The notes under the pieces: model-generated
Seen by the model: the letters and a program-made list of their open reading frames with translations, nothing else
Told to the model about the DNA's origin: nothing
The model's database searches: none
DNA from: Desulfuromonadales bacterium
Lineage (GTDB): Bacteria; Desulfobacterota; Desulfuromonadia; Desulfuromonadales; JAGXHI01
Length of the DNA stretch: 33,796 nucleotides
Direction of reading: 5' to 3'
Assembly (NCBI GenBank): GCA_024636295.1
Contig: JAGXHI010000022.1
Coordinates: 1 to 33,796, forward strand
Position numbers and translations under genes: made by a program
Shown: positions 24,896 to 33,077 of the stretch, one piece after another
How the letters are laid out: each line of letters begins with the position of its first letter
Numbering within the stretch: the first letter of the stretch is position 1

Positions 24896-26401
24896 ATGGA
24901 ACTGAAACGCTCCAGTGGTATTCTTCTTCATCCGACTTCACTTCCGGGTCGCTTCGGGATCGGTTCCCTGGGGGTGGAAGGGTACGCTTTTGTAGATTTC
25001 CTGACGGAAACGGGTCAATCCATATGGCAGATTCTGCCACTGGGCCCTGCCGGATATGGAGATTCGCCCTACGGCGCCTTTTCCGCTTTCGCCGGAAATC
25101 CCCTGCTCATCTGCCCGGAGCGCCTGGCGGAGATGGGTGATCTGGATGCAGTCGATCTGGAGGAGGTCGAAATGCCCGAAGGTGAAGCGAACTACGGCTT
25201 CGTCCACGGCTTCAAGTGGCGGCTTCTGCACAAGGCGGCCCGCCGATTTCGCAATGAAGGCTCCGAGGAGAGACGCAGGGCATTCGAGGAGTTCGAGGCG
25301 CATCAGGGATTCTGGCTGAATGATTACGCCATGTTCAGATCCCTGCGGCATCATTTCGAGGACCGGCCCTGGAATCTGTGGCCCGAGGACATCCGGAGGA
25401 GAGAGGCAAAGAGCCTCCAGCGCTGGGGCGAGGAACTTTTCGAACCGATCTATTTTCACAAGTATGCTCAGTTCGTCTTCTTTGAACAGTGGTTCGCTCT
25501 GAAGGAGTACGCCAACAGCCGGAATATCCGGATCATGGGGGACATCCCTATTTTCGTCCTTTTCGATTCTGCGGACGTCTGGGCCAACCCCAGCCTGTTC
25601 TATCTCGATAAAAATCAGAACCCGACGCTGCGAGCTGGAGTTCCCCCCGATTATTTCAGTGAGACGGGACAACTCTGGGGCAATCCCCTCTACAGATGGG
25701 ACCGAATGGCGGAACAGGATTTTTCCTGGTGGCTCGCGCGTTTCCACTGGAACCTTACCCAGACGGACATGGTCCGCATTGACCACTTTCGGGGTTTCGA
25801 CGCCTGCTGGGCCGTTCCCGCAGGAGAGAAAACGGCCATAAACGGCTCATGGATGCCGGTGCCGGGCGATCAATTGTTCGAGACCATGAACCGCCAGATG
25901 GGGGATATCCCCGTAGTTGCCGAGGATCTTGGCCTCATCACACCGGAGGTGGAAGCCCTGCGCGATCAATTTGGGTTTCCCGGCATGAAAGTGTTGCAGT
26001 TCGCTTTCGGCTCCGGCCCTCGTAATCCTTATCTTCCCCACAATATCCAGAAAAATTCCGTAATCTATACAGGCACACATGACAATCAGACCACGCTTGG
26101 ATGGTGGAGAAATATTGATCCCGACACCCGGGAATCGGTGCGGGATTATGTCGGGGCCACCCCGCGCGATATGCCGTGGGATTTTATTCGTCTGGCCTCC
26201 GCCAGTGTCGCCGATCTTTGCATTTTCCCCATGCAGGATATCCTCTCCCTCGATGATCGCGCCCGCATGAATACCCCTGGTCGCTCGGATGGCAATTGGG
26301 GTTGGCGGTATCTTCCCCATGCCCTGAACGACCGGATTCGAGACCGCCTTCTCCGAATGACCCACCTGTACGGGCGACACCCTTCAGACCAGGAAAATTG
26401 A
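24896..26401 (+). CDS. malQ: 4-alpha-glucanotransferase (amylomaltase, GH77)
   Basis: 501-aa GH77 enzyme, which moves maltodextrin segments between chains and works in glycogen or starch metabolism. Family blocks in order: SSGILLHPTSLPG at the start; a substrate loop (GDSPYGAFSAFAGNPLL); DIPIFV...SADVWANP; the catalytic nucleophile Asp in RIDHFRG; the acid/base Glu in VVAEDLGLITPEV; and the third Asp in YTGTHDNQTT. The start ATG at 24896 has GGAGG 5 bases upstream; the open frame begins at 24797 without that. It is preceded by an extended -10 promoter. No other glycogen genes are adjacent. Confidence 0.96.
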   Translation: MELKRSSGILLHPTSLPGRFGIGSLGVEGYAFVDFLTETGQSIWQILPLGPAGYGDSPYGAFSAFAGNPLLICPERLAEMGDLDAVDLEEVEMPEGEANYGFVHGFKWRLLHKAARRFRNEGSEERRRAFEEFEAHQGFWLNDYAMFRSLRHHFEDRPWNLWPEDIRRREAKSLQRWGEELFEPIYFHKYAQFVFFEQWFALKEYANSRNIRIMGDIPIFVLFDSADVWANPSLFYLDKNQNPTLRAGVPPDYFSETGQLWGNPLYRWDRMAEQDFSWWLARFHWNLTQTDMVRIDHFRGFDACWAVPAGEKTAINGSWMPVPGDQLFETMNRQMGDIPVVAEDLGLITPEVEALRDQFGFPGMKVLQFAFGSGPRNPYLPHNIQKNSVIYTGTHDNQTTLGWWRNIDPDTRESVRDYVGATPRDMPWDFIRLASASVADLCIFPMQDILSLDDRARMNTPGRSDGNWGWRYLPHALNDRIRDRLLRMTHLYGRHPSDQEN

Positions 26402-26535
26402 ACTGGAAGGTCTTGTCTCCCGAGTACCTGATGTGTTAGGATTCGCTGGATATTTCTTGAAAGCCTCCTGAGCAGTAAAATTCCTGAAATTTCTAAATGC
26501 GGCATTAAGCCGAACTCTTTCTGAAGGAGCTATCC

Positions 26536-27309
26536 GTGAAAAAAAGCATTATCATTCCGTTGGTGGGTCTGGCGGCCCTCGCCCTTACCGCCGGTTGCAA
26601 AGAAGAACCCCAGGTAACCGCACAGCCTGCCGCTGCTGAACAGCAGAGTGCGCAGCCTTCACCAAACGAACAGGCATCCGGTTCTTCGCCCGGCGTCTCC
26701 GGAACCGTGACCGAAACCATGGATACGGCGGGATACAGCTATGTTCAGGTGGATACGGGAGAGGAAAAAATCTGGGCCGCCGCTCCGAAATTCAATGTCA
26801 AGGTGGGAGATCCCGTGATCGTTCCCGAAGGAATGGTCATGTCCGGCTTCCACAGTGATACCCTGAATCGCGATTTCGACAAGGTGTATTTCGTCAACAG
26901 CATCATGGTGGGCGGTGAACAGCCAGTTGCGGCGAACACCGGAATGCCCCAGGGACATCCGCCTATAAATACGGATGCCGTCAAACAGAATATTGACTTC
27001 TCCGGTATTGGAAAAGCCGATCAGACTGTTCAGGGAGTTTATGCGGAGAAAGAAAATCTTGCCGGCAAAGAAATCACCGTGAGGGGCAAGGTCGTCAAGT
27101 TCAGTCCGGCCATCATGAATAAGAACTGGATTCACGTCCAGGACGGAACGGGTGCGGACGGCACAAATGATCTGACCGTCACCACGGACGCGACCGCCAA
27201 GGTCGGGGATACTGTTCTGGTCCAGGGAGTGCTTACCACCGACAAGGACTTCGGCGCTGGATATCAGTATGCCGTTATTCTCGAAGATGCACAGGTCACG
27301 GTGGAATGA
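26536..27309 (+). CDS. Lipoprotein with two OB-fold-like halves
   Basis: 257-aa predicted lipoprotein. The signal peptide ends at a lipobox LTAGC with Cys21, followed by KEE, which favours outer-membrane sorting. A Gln/Ala/Ser/Pro-rich linker follows (about 25-52). The first half (VSGTVTETMDTAGYSYVQVDTG...VGDPVIV) and second half (VRGKVVKFSPAIMNKNWIHVQDGTG...VGDTVLVQGVL) share the same beta pattern, so it looks like a tandem OB-like protein. Proteins of this kind are often labelled nucleic-acid-binding OB proteins, but an envelope role is more likely here. The start is GTG at 26536 with AGGAG 6 bases upstream. A strong terminator follows. Confidence 0.8.
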   Translation: MKKSIIIPLVGLAALALTAGCKEEPQVTAQPAAAEQQSAQPSPNEQASGSSPGVSGTVTETMDTAGYSYVQVDTGEEKIWAAAPKFNVKVGDPVIVPEGMVMSGFHSDTLNRDFDKVYFVNSIMVGGEQPVAANTGMPQGHPPINTDAVKQNIDFSGIGKADQTVQGVYAEKENLAGKEITVRGKVVKFSPAIMNKNWIHVQDGTGADGTNDLTVTTDATAKVGDTVLVQGVLTTDKDFGAGYQYAVILEDAQVTVE

Positions 27310-27330
27310 CCCTGTCCATTATTTACCGCA

Positions 27331-27363
27331 AAGCCCCCGGCCGAATGCAGGGGGCTTTTTTTT
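27331..27363 (+). terminator. Rho-independent terminator after the OB lipoprotein gene
   Basis: AAGCCCCC (27331-27338) pairs with GGGGGCTT (27350-27357) around an 11-base loop, followed by a run of T to 27363. The stop codon is 22 bases upstream. This is the clearest terminator in the window. Confidence 0.92.
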
Positions 27364-27534
27364 GTGGTATTTTTAAGAGACCGCCAGAACACGGATCCGG
27401 CAGCAGATCTGGTTTTCTTGCTCCATATTCCGGCTCCTTTTCACCCATGATTGCAAAATTGAGCCTTCCAACGAGCTGAAATCCGACTTTAAAAGCATTC
27501 TGTCAATTCCGAATTTCACCCGGAGAAAAGTGAC

Positions 27535-28662
27535 ATGGTCCGCCTGGTTGTTTTCCTTCTGACGTTTCTGGGTATTTACGCTGCCATGCATGCCGTGGTC
27601 TATTTCGGACTCCGCCCCCTCTTTCCTTCCCGATTCCGAATGGAGGTGGTGGTCCTGCCGATTATGGCATTGATGCTTTTCTCTCCGGTTCTCGCGCGGG
27701 TTCTCGACCGCTCCGGGCAGGAAATCATGGCCCGGGTTTTCTCTTTTGGGGGATACATCTGGATGGGGTTTCTGTTCCTGGCCTTCGTTCTGTTCCTTTT
27801 CCTTTTCGGATGGAACTTTTTGGCGTGGGGGATGGGCAGAGTGTTCCCCCCCCTTTCTGGTTGGACGCTTTACAGTCCGGCAAGTTCCGCGATTGTCCTT
27901 CTGATTGCCCTGGCGGCAGGAGGCTACGGAATATACGAAGCCTCCCGACTGCGAATTGAGAAGGTCCGGATCGAGACGGAAAAATGGTCGGTGGGAAATC
28001 CCCCCCTGCGACTGGTGCAGATTTCAGATCTGCATCTCGGCATGCTGCATGGCGAATCGACCATAATGAAAATAGCCGCCGCCCTGGAAAAGCTGGAGCT
28101 GGATCTGCTGGTGGCCACGGGAGATATCGTCGACGCACAGCTCGACCATATGAACGAAATGGGCGTCGCACTCTCTCGCCTGAATCCGCCCCTGGGCAAA
28201 TATGCCGTGACGGGAAATCATGAATTCTATGCGGGGCTCGACCAGGCTCTTCGGTTCATCCGCAGCTCCGGCTTTACAATACTTCGCCAGGAAACCGCAG
28301 GGGCGGGAGACCAGGTCCTCCTGGTGGGAGTGGACGACCCTGCCCGTGGGCGAGAGACGGCGGAGGCTTCCCTGCTGCCGAAGGAGGAGAGCCGCTTCGT
28401 TATTCTTCTGAAACACCGACCGACTGTGGATGAGCAGGCTGAAGGCAGGTTTGACCTGCAACTTTCGGGGCATGCCCACCGGGGACAGATCTTCCCCTTC
28501 AATTACCTCACCGGCCTTTTTTACCCCCTGCAGAACGGTCTCTATTCTCTGGCGGGGGGAAGTCACCTGTATACCAGCAGGGGGACCGGGACATGGGGTC
28601 CTCCCATGCGCATCCTGAGTCCGCCTGAGATTACTCTGATCGAAATCTCCGGCGTCCGCTGA
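27535..28662 (+). CDS. Membrane-bound calcineurin-like metallophosphoesterase
   Basis: 375-aa protein with four predicted membrane helices (about 3-27, 37-56, 72-98, 115-134) and a C-terminal phosphoesterase domain. The metal ligands are visible: D165/H167 (ISDLHLG), D197 (ATGDIVD), N228/H229 (VTGNHEFY), a later LKHRPT histidine and GHAHRGQ. The domain resembles the YkuE/YaeI group, which includes the UDP-diacylglucosamine pyrophosphatase LpxG of Chlamydia, so a lipid-linked phosphate substrate is plausible. The ATG at 27535 has GGAG 9 bases upstream. It ends 24 bases before the polyketide synthase gene on the same strand, so it is probably the first gene of that operon. Confidence 0.87.
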   Translation: MVRLVVFLLTFLGIYAAMHAVVYFGLRPLFPSRFRMEVVVLPIMALMLFSPVLARVLDRSGQEIMARVFSFGGYIWMGFLFLAFVLFLFLFGWNFLAWGMGRVFPPLSGWTLYSPASSAIVLLIALAAGGYGIYEASRLRIEKVRIETEKWSVGNPPLRLVQISDLHLGMLHGESTIMKIAAALEKLELDLLVATGDIVDAQLDHMNEMGVALSRLNPPLGKYAVTGNHEFYAGLDQALRFIRSSGFTILRQETAGAGDQVLLVGVDDPARGRETAEASLLPKEESRFVILLKHRPTVDEQAEGRFDLQLSGHAHRGQIFPFNYLTGLFYPLQNGLYSLAGGSHLYTSRGTGTWGPPMRILSPPEITLIEISGVR

Positions 28663-28686
28663 CAGCGGGCGCGGAATGGAGGCCAC

Positions 28687-29739
28687 ATGCCCAGAATTGT
28701 TGCCGCTGACCATGCCCTTCCCCCCTACCGAATCTCGCAGCCCGAGGTGCGCAATGCGGTTGAGGAGATGTTCGCAGATAAATTCCCGGAGCTTCCCCGT
28801 CTGCTGAATTTATTCGAAAATACACGGATTGATTTCCGTCATTTCATGCGACCGCCGGAGTGGTATCGAACCGATCGATCTCCTGCGGAACGGAACGCGA
28901 TTTATCTTCAGGAAGGCTTTTCCCTTCTTTGCCGCTCGGCCCGCAGGTGCCTGGAAAAGGCAGCACTCTCTCCCCAGGAGGTGGATCATGTCATCAGCGT
29001 ATCCTCCACCGGGTATGCCACCCCCACACTGGACGCTCGGCTGATCAATACTCTGAAAATGAACCCCACAACGACACGCGCTCCCCTCTGGGGGCTGGGC
29101 TGCGCCGCCGGTGCGGTGGGAATCGCCCGCGCTCTCGATTACTGCCTGGCCCATCCCGATGCACGGGTTCTGGTAGCGGCTCTCGAGTGCTGCAGTCTTA
29201 CCTTTCTCGGCAGTGATATTTCAAAGAAGAACCTCGTCGCCACGGCCATTTTTGCCGACGGAGCCGCGTCGGTCCTGATTTCCGGCGATCGCGCCGGAGG
29301 GAGGGGTCCGCGCCTGAAAGCCTCCCGCTCCTGGCTTTTTCCCAACAGCGACCGGATCATGGGATGGGATTTCGGGAATGAAGGCATGGAGCTTGTTTTA
29401 TCGCCCCGCCTGGCCGCCCTTGTGCGGAAAGAACTTCCCGGACTTGTGGACGGCCTGCTGGATCGGGAAGGAATTTCCCGCAGCGACATTGTGCATTTTG
29501 TGACGCATCCCGGCGGAGCCCGAATCGTGGACGCATACCGGTATGCTCTGGGGCTGAAAGAAAACGAGCTTGAATTAACGGAGGAGGTCCTGAGGGAGTC
29601 CGGAAACATATCCTCGGTTTCCGTGCTGGCCGTGCTGGAAAAATGGCTGGCCCAAGCTCCGGAGAATCGCCCGGGGTACGGTCTGCTCTCGGCATTCGGC
29701 CCTGGATTCTCGGCCGAAACAATCCTCATGGAGGTATGA
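28687..29739 (+). CDS. Type III polyketide synthase (chalcone/stilbene-synthase fold)
   Basis: 350-aa homodimeric-type ketosynthase. The catalytic triad is complete: Cys139 in GLGCAAGAVG, His274 in VTHPGGARI and Asn307 in ESGNISSVSV. The GFGPG-type loop appears as AFGPGFSAE near the C terminus. Bacterial relatives such as BpsA, PKS18 and ArsB/ArsC condense fatty acyl-CoA with malonyl-CoA to give alkylpyrones or alkylresorcinols. The ATG at 28687 has GGAGG 4 bases upstream. It overlaps the methyltransferase gene by 4 bases (ATGA). The start unit and product are not readable from sequence. Confidence 0.92.
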   Translation: MPRIVAADHALPPYRISQPEVRNAVEEMFADKFPELPRLLNLFENTRIDFRHFMRPPEWYRTDRSPAERNAIYLQEGFSLLCRSARRCLEKAALSPQEVDHVISVSSTGYATPTLDARLINTLKMNPTTTRAPLWGLGCAAGAVGIARALDYCLAHPDARVLVAALECCSLTFLGSDISKKNLVATAIFADGAASVLISGDRAGGRGPRLKASRSWLFPNSDRIMGWDFGNEGMELVLSPRLAALVRKELPGLVDGLLDREGISRSDIVHFVTHPGGARIVDAYRYALGLKENELELTEEVLRESGNISSVSVLAVLEKWLAQAPENRPGYGLLSAFGPGFSAETILMEV

Positions 29740-30290
29740 TTTTGTCTCTCTGGTGGGTTTTCGCCTTCTACTTTCTGGAGAGGTCGGCGGAAGTGCTGAT
29801 CGCGCGTCGCAATCAGCGGATCACTTCGGAAAAAGGTGGCAAGGAGTATTTTCCGGAGACCTATCGGACGATGGTGGGCTTTCACCTGGCCTTCTTAGCC
29901 GCTCTTTTTCTGGAATCGGCGCCCTGGCATGTTCCCCTGGATCCTCTGACCTTTTTCTGCCTGATCTCTCTCGCCCTGCTGCAGTTCCTCCGCTACTGGT
30001 GTATCGCCGTTCTGGGCGAGTTCTGGAACACTCGCATCATCGTTGTGCCCGGCGCTCAGGTCCGCCGCCGCGGCCCCTACCGCTTCATGCGCCATCCCAA
30101 TTACCTTGTTGTGACGCTTGAGCTGGCGCTTCTTCCCCTGTTGATGCGCGCTCCCATCACCCTGCTCGTCTTTTCTCTCGGCAATCTGGCGCTGCTGCGC
30201 CGGCGGATATTCCTGGAAGAAAAGGCATTGAGGGACCACACGGATTACAACTGTAAGTTTCCCTCAAAGGAGCCATTCGGCTCCGACTGA
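29736..30290 (+). CDS. Isoprenylcysteine carboxyl methyltransferase-like membrane enzyme
   Basis: 184-aa membrane methyltransferase of the ICMT/PEMT fold. It has several hydrophobic helices and the conserved C-terminal SAM-binding signature RRRGPYRFMRHPNYLVV (about 108-124), ending with an EEKAL segment. In Bacillus subtilis the same kind of protein (BpsB) O-methylates the alkylpyrones made by the neighbouring type III synthase BpsA. Here the ATG at 29736 overlaps the synthase stop, which supports the same partnership. GGAGG is only 1 base before that ATG, so TTG at 29742, at better spacing, may be the true start. A frame to 29643 exists but lies inside the synthase gene. Confidence 0.87.
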   Translation: MILSLWWVFAFYFLERSAEVLIARRNQRITSEKGGKEYFPETYRTMVGFHLAFLAALFLESAPWHVPLDPLTFFCLISLALLQFLRYWCIAVLGEFWNTRIIVVPGAQVRRRGPYRFMRHPNYLVVTLELALLPLLMRAPITLLVFSLGNLALLRRRIFLEEKALRDHTDYNCKFPSKEPFGSD

Positions 30291-30291
30291 G

Positions 30292-30328
30292 GGCCCAATG
30301 AGAGCAAGCCCTGAAGGATCTCATGGCC
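30292..30328. other. Inverted repeat between two converging operons
   Basis: GGCC plus ATGAGA (30292-30303) can pair with TCTCATGGCC (30319-30328), with a 2-base bulge and a 15-base loop. It begins 2 bases after the methyltransferase stop and faces the radical SAM gene end. There is no T-run on either side, so at best it is a weak two-way terminator. Confidence 0.35.
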
Positions 30329-30362
30329 ATTAGCTTATATACCCGAACCTCCGCCGCCTTGT

Positions 30363-31958
30363 TCAAGTCGACGGCCGAAAAAAAGGCGCATGGTTGGAAG
30401 TGAACCAGGGCGGAATGCGGTTGAGGATCTCCCTCACCGCCGATGAAGCGAGCAGACGCCTCCGAAGAAACCTTCGGGCCTCCCCCCTCCCCCAGCCCGA
30501 GGCGGGCTTGAAGGAGCGATACAGCCCCAGAGGCTGCCCATCGTCCATGAGGACCGAAGAATGAATCTCCGTCTCCCCTCCCTCCCCCACGAGAGCCGAT
30601 TCCCGGGGGAGATTCATGATCGAGATGTTGAGAAAGGAGATCCTCGCGGCATGTTCCTCGAGAAAACCAAGGGTGCGCTCGGCATCCGCCTCGGTTTCAC
30701 CGGGAGTCCCGAGCATCACGTAGACATAACTGGCTATGCCGACCCGGTGCAAGCGCTCCAGAACCGCCGCCGCATCGTCCAGGCGCGTCCCCTTCCCGAG
30801 TCGGTCAAGGACCTCCTGCGATCCGCTCTCCAGCCCCAACTGAAGCATGGTGCATCCTGCGACCGCCAGATCTTCCACAAATCCCGGTTCAAGGAGCGCC
30901 GGCTCGAAACGGACGAAGCCGTGCCAAATAATTCCCGCCAGATCGTCCCTCCGTGCCGCCAGCCTGCGCAGGGCGGCAACGGGAATGGCGTTGTCGGTCA
31001 GATGGAAGCGGCTCACTCCGTAGCGCCGACGGAGATCCAGAAGAAGATCGGGAAAATCGGCGGCGGGATGAGCGGCATAGGGATGGGTGGGAGTTGCGGC
31101 CTCGGGGCAGAAAAGGCAGCGCTGCCAGTAGCAGCCCCGACTTGCGCCGACCGGCAGAACCGGCAGAGGGGAGAAATAGTCCCCGAGATCGGCGGAACCG
31201 AAATCGGGTCGAAAGTCGATTTCGTTTCCTCCTTCGAGAAAATAAGCCAACCCGCCCTCCCCTGAGGCAATCCGCGGCAACAGAGCTTCCCCGGGACCAA
31301 AAACGATATGGTCGAATGCCGAAAAGCGGCAGTCCTGCTCTCTCAGCATCCCCCTCCATGAAGTGAACATCCCCCCGCCTCCGACGATTCGGAGGCCAGG
31401 CGCCAGCTGGCGCAGCATTCCGGCCAGCTCAAATGCCGGCAGAACCTGGTGCCGGTAATTGACCGTGACCGCAACCGTGCACGGCTTCATCGCCGTGATC
31501 TGGGGCAGCAGCTCGTTCTCGAAATAATCGCGAAACAGGGTGGATGCCTCTCCCGAGGCCAGCCGCTCCAGGTCGGCAGGTGCGAACTCGGAGAGAGTGC
31601 CGTGGCTGTAGTCTCCCAGAGTGAGTCGCTCCGCACTTTCACCGTAGAGCCCGAGAGCCCGGTTGAGATATCCGACGGCGGTGCGGTAACGGGGAAAGGA
31701 ATCGAGGGCGCCGGGTGAGCACAGCAGCGCCAACGCATCCGGAGCGTGGCGGAGGGTGCGTTTCATGGCGGTGGATAAAACAGGTCCGGCTGCGGTCGCC
31801 AGACGTTTGGGCTGCAGCAGGTAAAGAAACGCCCGCAGGTTGGCGTCGATCACTCTGGAGTCGATGCCGTGGCGGCGCAGGGCGGCAAGGAGAATCGCCG
31901 GTCCCAGGGGGGGCTCGCCCGGTTTCAAGGCGGGGGGATGGAGCAGCAGAGTTGTCAT
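30363..31958 (-). CDS. Large radical SAM protein with N-terminal B12-binding-like domain
   Basis: 531-aa protein. The N terminus (LLLHPPALKPGEPPLGPAILLAAL...VIDANL) and the RIVGGGG region resemble the cobalamin-binding domain of B12-type radical SAM enzymes. The DxHxxG cobalamin histidine motif is not evident, so B12 may not be bound by the usual ligand. The cluster cysteines are C276, C281 and C284 (RGCYWQRCLFC, CX4CX2C). LQLGLESGSQEVLDRLGKG and YVMLGTPGETEADA follow as usual barrel motifs. The ATG at 31958 overlaps the MauE-like stop (ATGA); a longer frame to 32087 lies inside that gene. It is last in the slyX-rhodanese-MauE operon. The substrate is unknown; methylthiolation, methylation or natural-product roles are all open. 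Confidence 0.85.
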   Translation of the reverse strand: MTTLLLHPPALKPGEPPLGPAILLAALRRHGIDSRVIDANLRAFLYLLQPKRLATAAGPVLSTAMKRTLRHAPDALALLCSPGALDSFPRYRTAVGYLNRALGLYGESAERLTLGDYSHGTLSEFAPADLERLASGEASTLFRDYFENELLPQITAMKPCTVAVTVNYRHQVLPAFELAGMLRQLAPGLRIVGGGGMFTSWRGMLREQDCRFSAFDHIVFGPGEALLPRIASGEGGLAYFLEGGNEIDFRPDFGSADLGDYFSPLPVLPVGASRGCYWQRCLFCPEAATPTHPYAAHPAADFPDLLLDLRRRYGVSRFHLTDNAIPVAALRRLAARRDDLAGIIWHGFVRFEPALLEPGFVEDLAVAGCTMLQLGLESGSQEVLDRLGKGTRLDDAAAVLERLHRVGIASYVYVMLGTPGETEADAERTLGFLEEHAARISFLNISIMNLPRESALVGEGGETEIHSSVLMDDGQPLGLYRSFKPASGWGRGEARRFLRRRLLASSAVREILNRIPPWFTSNHAPFFRPST

Positions 31959-32392
31959 CGCCGCGGGTCGGGCATCCGGCCCCGAATCATATAAGTAAGA
32001 ACAACCAGAGCCATGATGCCGAAATCCCTCAGCAGAGCTGCCCGGGCGCTGGTATGCCCCTCTCCGCGCGGATCGAAGCAGCCGCAATCGATGTCCAGTC
32101 CCCGAAGATCCACGGATGCGAGGGCCAGCATGAAGACGGCCGTCAGAACGCCGAGAACCAGAGCGGCCGGACGCACTTTGCGATTGGCAATCAGAAGAAG
32201 TCCCGCCACGACTTCCACATAGGGAAGAGTCGCCGCCACCACATAATTCCAGCTGTAGGGCAGGATCTCGTAATTGGCCACGTTCCGGGCAAAAGCGACC
32301 ACGTCATCGGCCTTGACAGCGCCGGCGTAAAGGAACAGAGCCCCGAGCGAAAGACGGCAGAGATGATAGAGAAGGGAGGTGCCGCGGCTCAC
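31955..32392 (-). CDS. MauE/DoxX-like membrane protein
   Basis: 145-aa protein with four predicted membrane helices (about 9-25, 47-68, 74-95, 120-138). It carries the LFLYAGAVKA motif of the DoxX/MauE family near the N terminus and a Cys pair in DCGCF (C103, C105) after the third helix, a hallmark of the MauE group. MauE is needed for maturation of methylamine dehydrogenase and resembles thiol-redox membrane proteins. The start is GTG at 32392 with GGGGAG 4 bases upstream, and it overlaps the rhodanese stop (GTGA); it also overlaps the radical SAM start. The tight coupling with a rhodanese suggests a sulfur or disulfide role. Confidence 0.85.
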   Translation of the reverse strand: MSRGTSLLYHLCRLSLGALFLYAGAVKADDVVAFARNVANYEILPYSWNYVVAATLPYVEVVAGLLLIANRKVRPAALVLGVLTAVFMLALASVDLRGLDIDCGCFDPRGEGHTSARAALLRDFGIMALVVLTYMIRGRMPDPRR

Positions 32393-32886
32393 GGTTCTCC
32401 CCTTTCCACCGGCAGTCCGGCATCGTGCCACTCTGGAAAGCCCCCCTCGAAGACCCGCACGTCCCGATATCCTTCGGCCAGAAGAATGATACCGAGGTCA
32501 AAGGAGTCCGGGCAACCATAGCCGCTGCAGTAGAGGACGAGCACGGAATCCGTGGAAACCGCCTCACGAAAGGAATCCGGGAGGGACTCCGCTTCCTGCA
32601 GCGGGAGGGAAAGGGCGGAGGGAAGATGCCCCTCCAGATAAAGCTCTCGCGCCCTGGCGTCTACCGGCGCAGCTCCCTCTTCGATGAGCCGGCGCACCCC
32701 CTCAAGCTCGACGGGTTGGGGGAACCGGTCGACAGGGGAGTTTTCTGTCGCCACCGACATCGCCTGTTTGCCGCTGAAGGCGTTCATCAACAGGCGGCAA
32801 TGAAAGGAAAGTCCCAGCACCACTCCCAGGACGAAGATGACGACGGCTTCCAGCAGGATGCGGCGGGTTTCAGCGGAGGGGGGCAT
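32389..32886 (-). CDS. Membrane-anchored rhodanese-domain protein
   Basis: 165-aa protein with one N-terminal helix (about 10-27) and a single rhodanese domain, probably in the periplasm. The active-site loop is CSGYGC with catalytic Cys120 and a second cysteine at 125. The preceding LVLYC strand and the final GYRDVRVFEGGFPEWHDAGLPV are typical. Rhodaneses move sulfane sulfur as a cysteine persulfide. The ATG at 32886 overlaps the SlyX stop (TAATG). It overlaps the MauE-like gene at the other end. The substrate partner is unknown. Confidence 0.9.
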   Translation of the reverse strand: MPPSAETRRILLEAVVIFVLGVVLGLSFHCRLLMNAFSGKQAMSVATENSPVDRFPQPVELEGVRRLIEEGAAPVDARARELYLEGHLPSALSLPLQEAESLPDSFREAVSTDSVLVLYCSGYGCPDSFDLGIILLAEGYRDVRVFEGGFPEWHDAGLPVERGEP

Positions 32887-33077
32887 TATTCATCGGGGGA
32901 TTCGATGAGTTCCGGCGCCAGCGACTGCAGAGTGTCGCGCAGAGTACGATTGTCCCGCTCCAGGGCGGCAATGCGTCGATTGCACTTGGTCACCTCATCG
33001 TTGAGTTCATCGATGAGACGGCTCTGGTGGGTGAAACGGATTTCAAGCTCGGTGAGCCGTTCCTGCAGATCTTCCAA
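32886..33077 (-). CDS. slyX: SlyX-family small coiled-coil protein
   Basis: 63-aa protein. The N-terminal pattern EDLQERLTELEIRFTHQSRLIDELND is the SlyX signature, followed by coiled-coil heptads (VTKCNRRIAALERDNRTLRDTLQ). The function of SlyX is unknown. The start is TTG at 33077 with GGAGG 7 bases upstream, giving the usual SlyX N terminus; ATGs at 33107 and 33134 have no good ribosome site. It overlaps the rhodanese gene by one base and is first in the four-gene unit. A weak promoter-like pair (TTGCGC, 17 bases, TAGCAT) ends near 33106. Confidence 0.8.
   Translation of the reverse strand: MEDLQERLTELEIRFTHQSRLIDELNDEVTKCNRRIAALERDNRTLRDTLQSLAPELIESPDE

Noticed and set aside
27405..27425. 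TGG...TTGCT resembling a sigma-54 promoter ahead of the metallophosphoesterase
   Set aside because: The gap between GG and GC is 7 bases, while sigma-54 sites need 10.
29643..29735. Longer start for the methyltransferase, reaching into the polyketide synthase gene
   Set aside because: The extra 31 residues are a shifted-frame reading of the conserved synthase end; the ATGA overlap at 29736 is a far better start.
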